Part shown: piece after piece, positions 32,309 to 34,825 of the stretch
Layout of the letters: the number at the start of each line of letters is the position of its first letter
How positions within the stretch are numbered: position 1 is the stretch's first letter
The notes under the pieces: model-generated
The model's input: the letters and a program-made list of their open reading frames with translations, nothing else
Database searches by the model: none
What the model was told of the DNA's origin: nothing
Origin: Sphingobacteriaceae bacterium
GTDB lineage: Bacteria > Bacteroidota > Bacteroidia > B-17B0 > Aurantibacillaceae
Direction of reading: 5' to 3'
DNA: 34,825 nt
NCBI GenBank assembly: GCA_023251725.1
Contig: JAHEYG010000028.1
Coordinates: forward strand, 1-34,825
Program-made: the position numbers and the translations under genes

Positions 32309-33067
32309 TTATGCTTTTTTCTTAAACTTATTGATGGCGTTGATAGTGAATTCAGATAAAACTAATTGGCCGCTAATCGCCGCTCTCTCCAATAATAATT
32401 TATCCCAGCTCTCAGTTCCTTCCCACATCACTTTTTTTAATTGTGCCATCGCTACAGGATTACTTCCAGATAATTTTTCGGTAAGAGAAGAAATTGCATT
32501 ATCCATTTCTTCAATCGATTTAAAAACCTCGGCATACAAACCTTTTTCTTTTGCCCAGCCGGAACTTTTCCATTCGGTAGCATCAATGGTAAGCTGACAA
32601 AAAGAAGAGGTTCCGATTTTTCTTTCTACGGCAGGGCCAACAACAAATGGTCCGATACCAACGGCCAATTCACTTAATTTTACTGAGGCGCCTTCAAGGG
32701 CAATAGTGTAATCAGCAGCGCAGGCAATTCCAACTCCGCCTCCAACTGCTTTGCCTTGCACACAGGCAATAATAAATTTTGGAGCTTTACGCATAGCGTT
32801 AATAACATGCGCAAAACCTGAAAAGAATTTTTTTCCTGTTTCCAAATCCTTGATTGCAATTAATTCATCAAAACTTGCGCCGGCGCAAAATGCTTTATCG
32901 CCTTCGCTTTTTAATACAATTACTTTTGCAGAATTATCTTTACCAAGCTTTTCAATTTCAGCCGCTAAATTACTCAACTGTGTTCCGGGCATTGAATTAC
33001 TTTGCGGATGAAAAAAAGTAATGTACCCCACTCCATTTTTTATTTCTGATTTTACGAATGGTTCCAT
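32309..33067 (-). CDS. Enoyl-CoA hydratase/isomerase family protein (crotonase)
   Basis: A 252-residue crotonase. FCAGASFDEL and VQGKAVGGGVGIACAADY supply the two oxyanion-hole segments. The first catalytic-Glu position is kept (LSELAVGIGPFVVGPAVERKIG), but by my alignment the second (Glu164 of rat hydratase) is Gln in SSFCQLTID, so it may be an isomerase or an altered-specificity hydratase. Its position after the pyruvate dehydrogenase genes and 17 bp before the kinase gene suggests a shared transcript. Its 3' end is duplicated as a relic at 24019-24086. It forms the right flank of the island. Confidence 0.82.
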   Translation of the reverse strand: MEPFVKSEIKNGVGYITFFHPQSNSMPGTQLSNLAAEIEKLGKDNSAKVIVLKSEGDKAFCAGASFDELIAIKDLETGKKFFSGFAHVINAMRKAPKFIIACVQGKAVGGGVGIACAADYTIALEGASVKLSELAVGIGPFVVGPAVERKIGTSSFCQLTIDATEWKSSGWAKEKGLYAEVFKSIEEMDNAISSLTEKLSGSNPVAMAQLKKVMWEGTESWDKLLLERAAISGQLVLSEFTINAINKFKKKA

Positions 33068-33124
33068 GCCGAAATGTTGAATTTTAAATTTTGAATGATG
33101 AATTAAAACAAATAATTAATTGCA

Positions 33125-34702
33125 TTAAGCAACAAAAACTGCAATCGGGTTTTCGATAAATGTTTTGAGCGTTTGCAAAAATGCTGCACCTGTTGCACCA
33201 TCCACACTTCTATGATCACAGGCTAAAGTTACTTTCATTACATTTCCCGGCAATACAACATTATTTTTTACAACCGGAACCTGACGAATGGCGCCTACCG
33301 ATAAAATACACGATTCGGGCGAATTAATTATAGAAGTAAATTCTTCGATACCAAACATTCCTAAATTAGAAACGGTAAATGTATTTCCTTCCCAATCGCT
33401 TGGCTGTAATTTTTTATCTTTTGCACGCTTACCTAAATCTTTTATTTCTGCAGCCACTTGTTGCAATGATTTTTCATCAGCAAAACGAACTACTGGAACT
33501 AACAATCCGTCTTCAACAGCCACCGCCACACCAATATGAATATGATGATTAATTCTGATTTTATCTCCCATCCAGCTGCTATTAACGCGTGGATGCCTGC
33601 GCAATGCCGCGGCACATGCTTTTATTACTAAATCATTAAACGAAATTTTTACATCGCCAAAATTATTAAGAGCCGCGCGCGAAGCAATGGCATTATCCAT
33701 ATCGCATTCAATAGTCAAATAAAAATGCGGAGCGCCGTTTTTGCTTTCTAACAGTCTCCTCGCAATAGTTTTACGCATTAAAGAAGCAGGTTCGTCGGAA
33801 TAACTTTCTTTGCCACCAGTAAAAATTCCTTGTTTTTTAGAGCCCGGTGTAAATGTTTCAATATCTTTTTTGGTGATTCGTCCGTTATCTCCGCTCCCAT
33901 TCACCTGAGCAATATCGATTCCTTTTTCTTTAGCCAATGCTTTTGCTAAAGGAGAAGCTTTAATTCTGGAATCGGAATTATTAGAAACAGAAACATTTTT
34001 ATTACTTACGGTCTCTGCCTTACTACTTTCAGTTTTCTCAGATTTAACTTCCGCTTTCTGACTTCCGTTTGAATTAACCGCTGCTAAAACGGCTTTTATA
34101 TCTTCTCCACCTTTTCCTAAAATAGCAATTACGCCATCTACAGGAACGCTTTTTCCTTCTTCAACTCCAATGTGAATTAATACCCCATCCTGAAAAGATT
34201 CAAACTCCATAGTGGCTTTATCGGTTTGAATATCGGCTAACAATTCGCCACTCTTTATTTTATCTCCCACTTTTTTATGCCATTTGGCCAAAACACCTTC
34301 CGTCATAGTATCACTTAACCGCGGCATCCGAACCACCTCAACACCCTTTGGTATTTCTTGTTTCGAGTTAGTTATTTCTGGTTTTACTGTACTAACTGCC
34401 TCCTCCTTACTGACAACTGCCGATTTTTTACTTTCCTCAGCTAATAACGATTTAATATCTTCTCCTTCTTTTCCTAAAATTGCTAAAATTCCGTCGATAG
34501 GTGCGGCTTGTTTTTCTTTTACACCAATATGCAACAACACTCCGTCCTGAAAAGATTCAAATTCCATTGTAGCTTTATCGGTTTCAATATCTGCCAACAA
34601 ATCGCCACTCTTAACTTTATCTCCCACTTTTTTATGCCACTTCGCAACAACACCTTCGGTCATTGTATCGCTTAAGCGGGGCATTCTTACAATCTCAGCC
34701 AT
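33125..34702 (-). CDS. pdhC: Pyruvate dehydrogenase E2, dihydrolipoamide acetyltransferase
   Basis: A 525-residue E2 with two lipoyl domains, residues 1-80 (lipoyl lysine K43 in ETDKATM) and 122-200 (K162 in QTDKATM). A Ser/Lys/Val-rich linker, a peripheral subunit-binding domain (about 247-285; KASPLAKALAKEKGID) and the catalytic domain (about 305-525) follow. The catalytic DHRSVDG motif (H497) is intact. It moves the acetyl group from E1 to CoA within the pyruvate dehydrogenase complex. pdhA lies 39 bp upstream on the same strand, which supports pyruvate over other 2-oxoacids. Confidence 0.94.
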   Translation of the reverse strand: MAEIVRMPRLSDTMTEGVVAKWHKKVGDKVKSGDLLADIETDKATMEFESFQDGVLLHIGVKEKQAAPIDGILAILGKEGEDIKSLLAEESKKSAVVSKEEAVSTVKPEITNSKQEIPKGVEVVRMPRLSDTMTEGVLAKWHKKVGDKIKSGELLADIQTDKATMEFESFQDGVLIHIGVEEGKSVPVDGVIAILGKGGEDIKAVLAAVNSNGSQKAEVKSEKTESSKAETVSNKNVSVSNNSDSRIKASPLAKALAKEKGIDIAQVNGSGDNGRITKKDIETFTPGSKKQGIFTGGKESYSDEPASLMRKTIARRLLESKNGAPHFYLTIECDMDNAIASRAALNNFGDVKISFNDLVIKACAAALRRHPRVNSSWMGDKIRINHHIHIGVAVAVEDGLLVPVVRFADEKSLQQVAAEIKDLGKRAKDKKLQPSDWEGNTFTVSNLGMFGIEEFTSIINSPESCILSVGAIRQVPVVKNNVVLPGNVMKVTLACDHRSVDGATGAAFLQTLKTFIENPIAVFVA

Positions 34703-34741
34703 ATTTTTAATTGGTGATTTTAGAGTTGGTGAATTGGTGAA

Positions 34742-34825
34742 TTATTCTTTTATAAAAGGATAATCAGGTTCTTTATAAACATCGTGATACAATTCTTCGG
34801 CATCGGGGTACGGACTATCTTCCGC
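34742..34825 (-). CDS. pdhA: C-terminus of pyruvate dehydrogenase E1 alpha (5' end outside window)
   Basis: The minus strand is open from the window edge to the TAA at 34744-34742 and encodes 27 residues: AEDSPYPDAEELYHDVY followed by KEPDYPFIKE. SPYPxxEELYxDVY...DYPF is the usual end of PdhA in Bacteroidota. It precedes the E2 gene with a 39-bp gap, the normal pdhA-pdhC order. Confidence 0.85.
   Translation of the reverse strand, partial: AEDSPYPDAEELYHDVYKEPDYPFIKE

Noticed and set aside
1-34825. tRNA, rRNA, prophage, transposase or integrase genes
   Set aside because: I looked for cloverleaf T-arm text, integrase or transposase motifs and phage proteins and saw none. A tRNA scan and profile searches would be decisive.

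Overview
The window looks like chromosomal DNA of a low-GC, probably environmental member of the Bacteroidota. The clues are two type IX secretion (T9SS) sorting domains, a Bacteroidota-type arginine decarboxylase, near absence of Shine-Dalgarno sequences, and many start-proximal matches to the Bacteroidota promoter (TTTG, about 19-20 nt, TAnnTTTG). No rRNA, tRNA or CRISPR array was seen.

Layout. 1-990: tail of a T9SS-secreted protein, a NUMOD4/HNH homing-endonuclease-like gene and two inverted repeats. 991-7632 (minus): a complete efflux operon, TetR regulator - TolC-like channel - membrane-fusion lipoprotein - RND pump. 7719-11268: M23 peptidase, thioesterase, gatC/plsC and trpS. 11390-15990: GT2 glycosyltransferase, methyltransferase, GT-C-like membrane glycosyltransferase and an MsbA-like ABC exporter, a small envelope-glycan/lipid set. 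16146-16307: rpmH (L34), a short gene with its own strong promoter and terminator. 16416-19609: a single-chain type IIG restriction-modification enzyme coupled by an ATGA overlap to an uncharacterised 127-aa protein ending in a possible sliding-clamp-binding peptide. 19628-23015: arginine decarboxylase, a divergent arginase-type ureohydrolase and paaG.

23016-32308 is the most interesting part: an apparent island between two crotonase genes, paaG on the left and a second enoyl-CoA hydratase/isomerase on the right. It carries a lipoprotein gene, a secreted coiled-coil protein, a roughly 1225-aa T9SS adhesin (seven SBBP propeller blades plus six Ig-like repeats), a LytTR response regulator and a TPR-containing LytS-type histidine kinase. 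The lipoprotein, adhesin and response-regulator genes each have an almost identical 90-bp control module: three copies of TCASTTATTAAA (read on the coding strand) at exact 21-bp intervals, followed at a fixed distance by a TAnnTTTG-like -7 box with no -33 element. This is the geometry expected for LytTR-family activators. The parsimonious reading is a self-contained, autoregulated surface-adhesin regulon. Inside the island are 3'-end relics of both flanking crotonase genes, tail to tail, each about 90% identical to its intact copy, which record how the locus was rearranged.

32309-34825 returns to core metabolism: the second crotonase gene, pyruvate dehydrogenase E2 with two lipoyl domains, and the C-terminus of E1 alpha.
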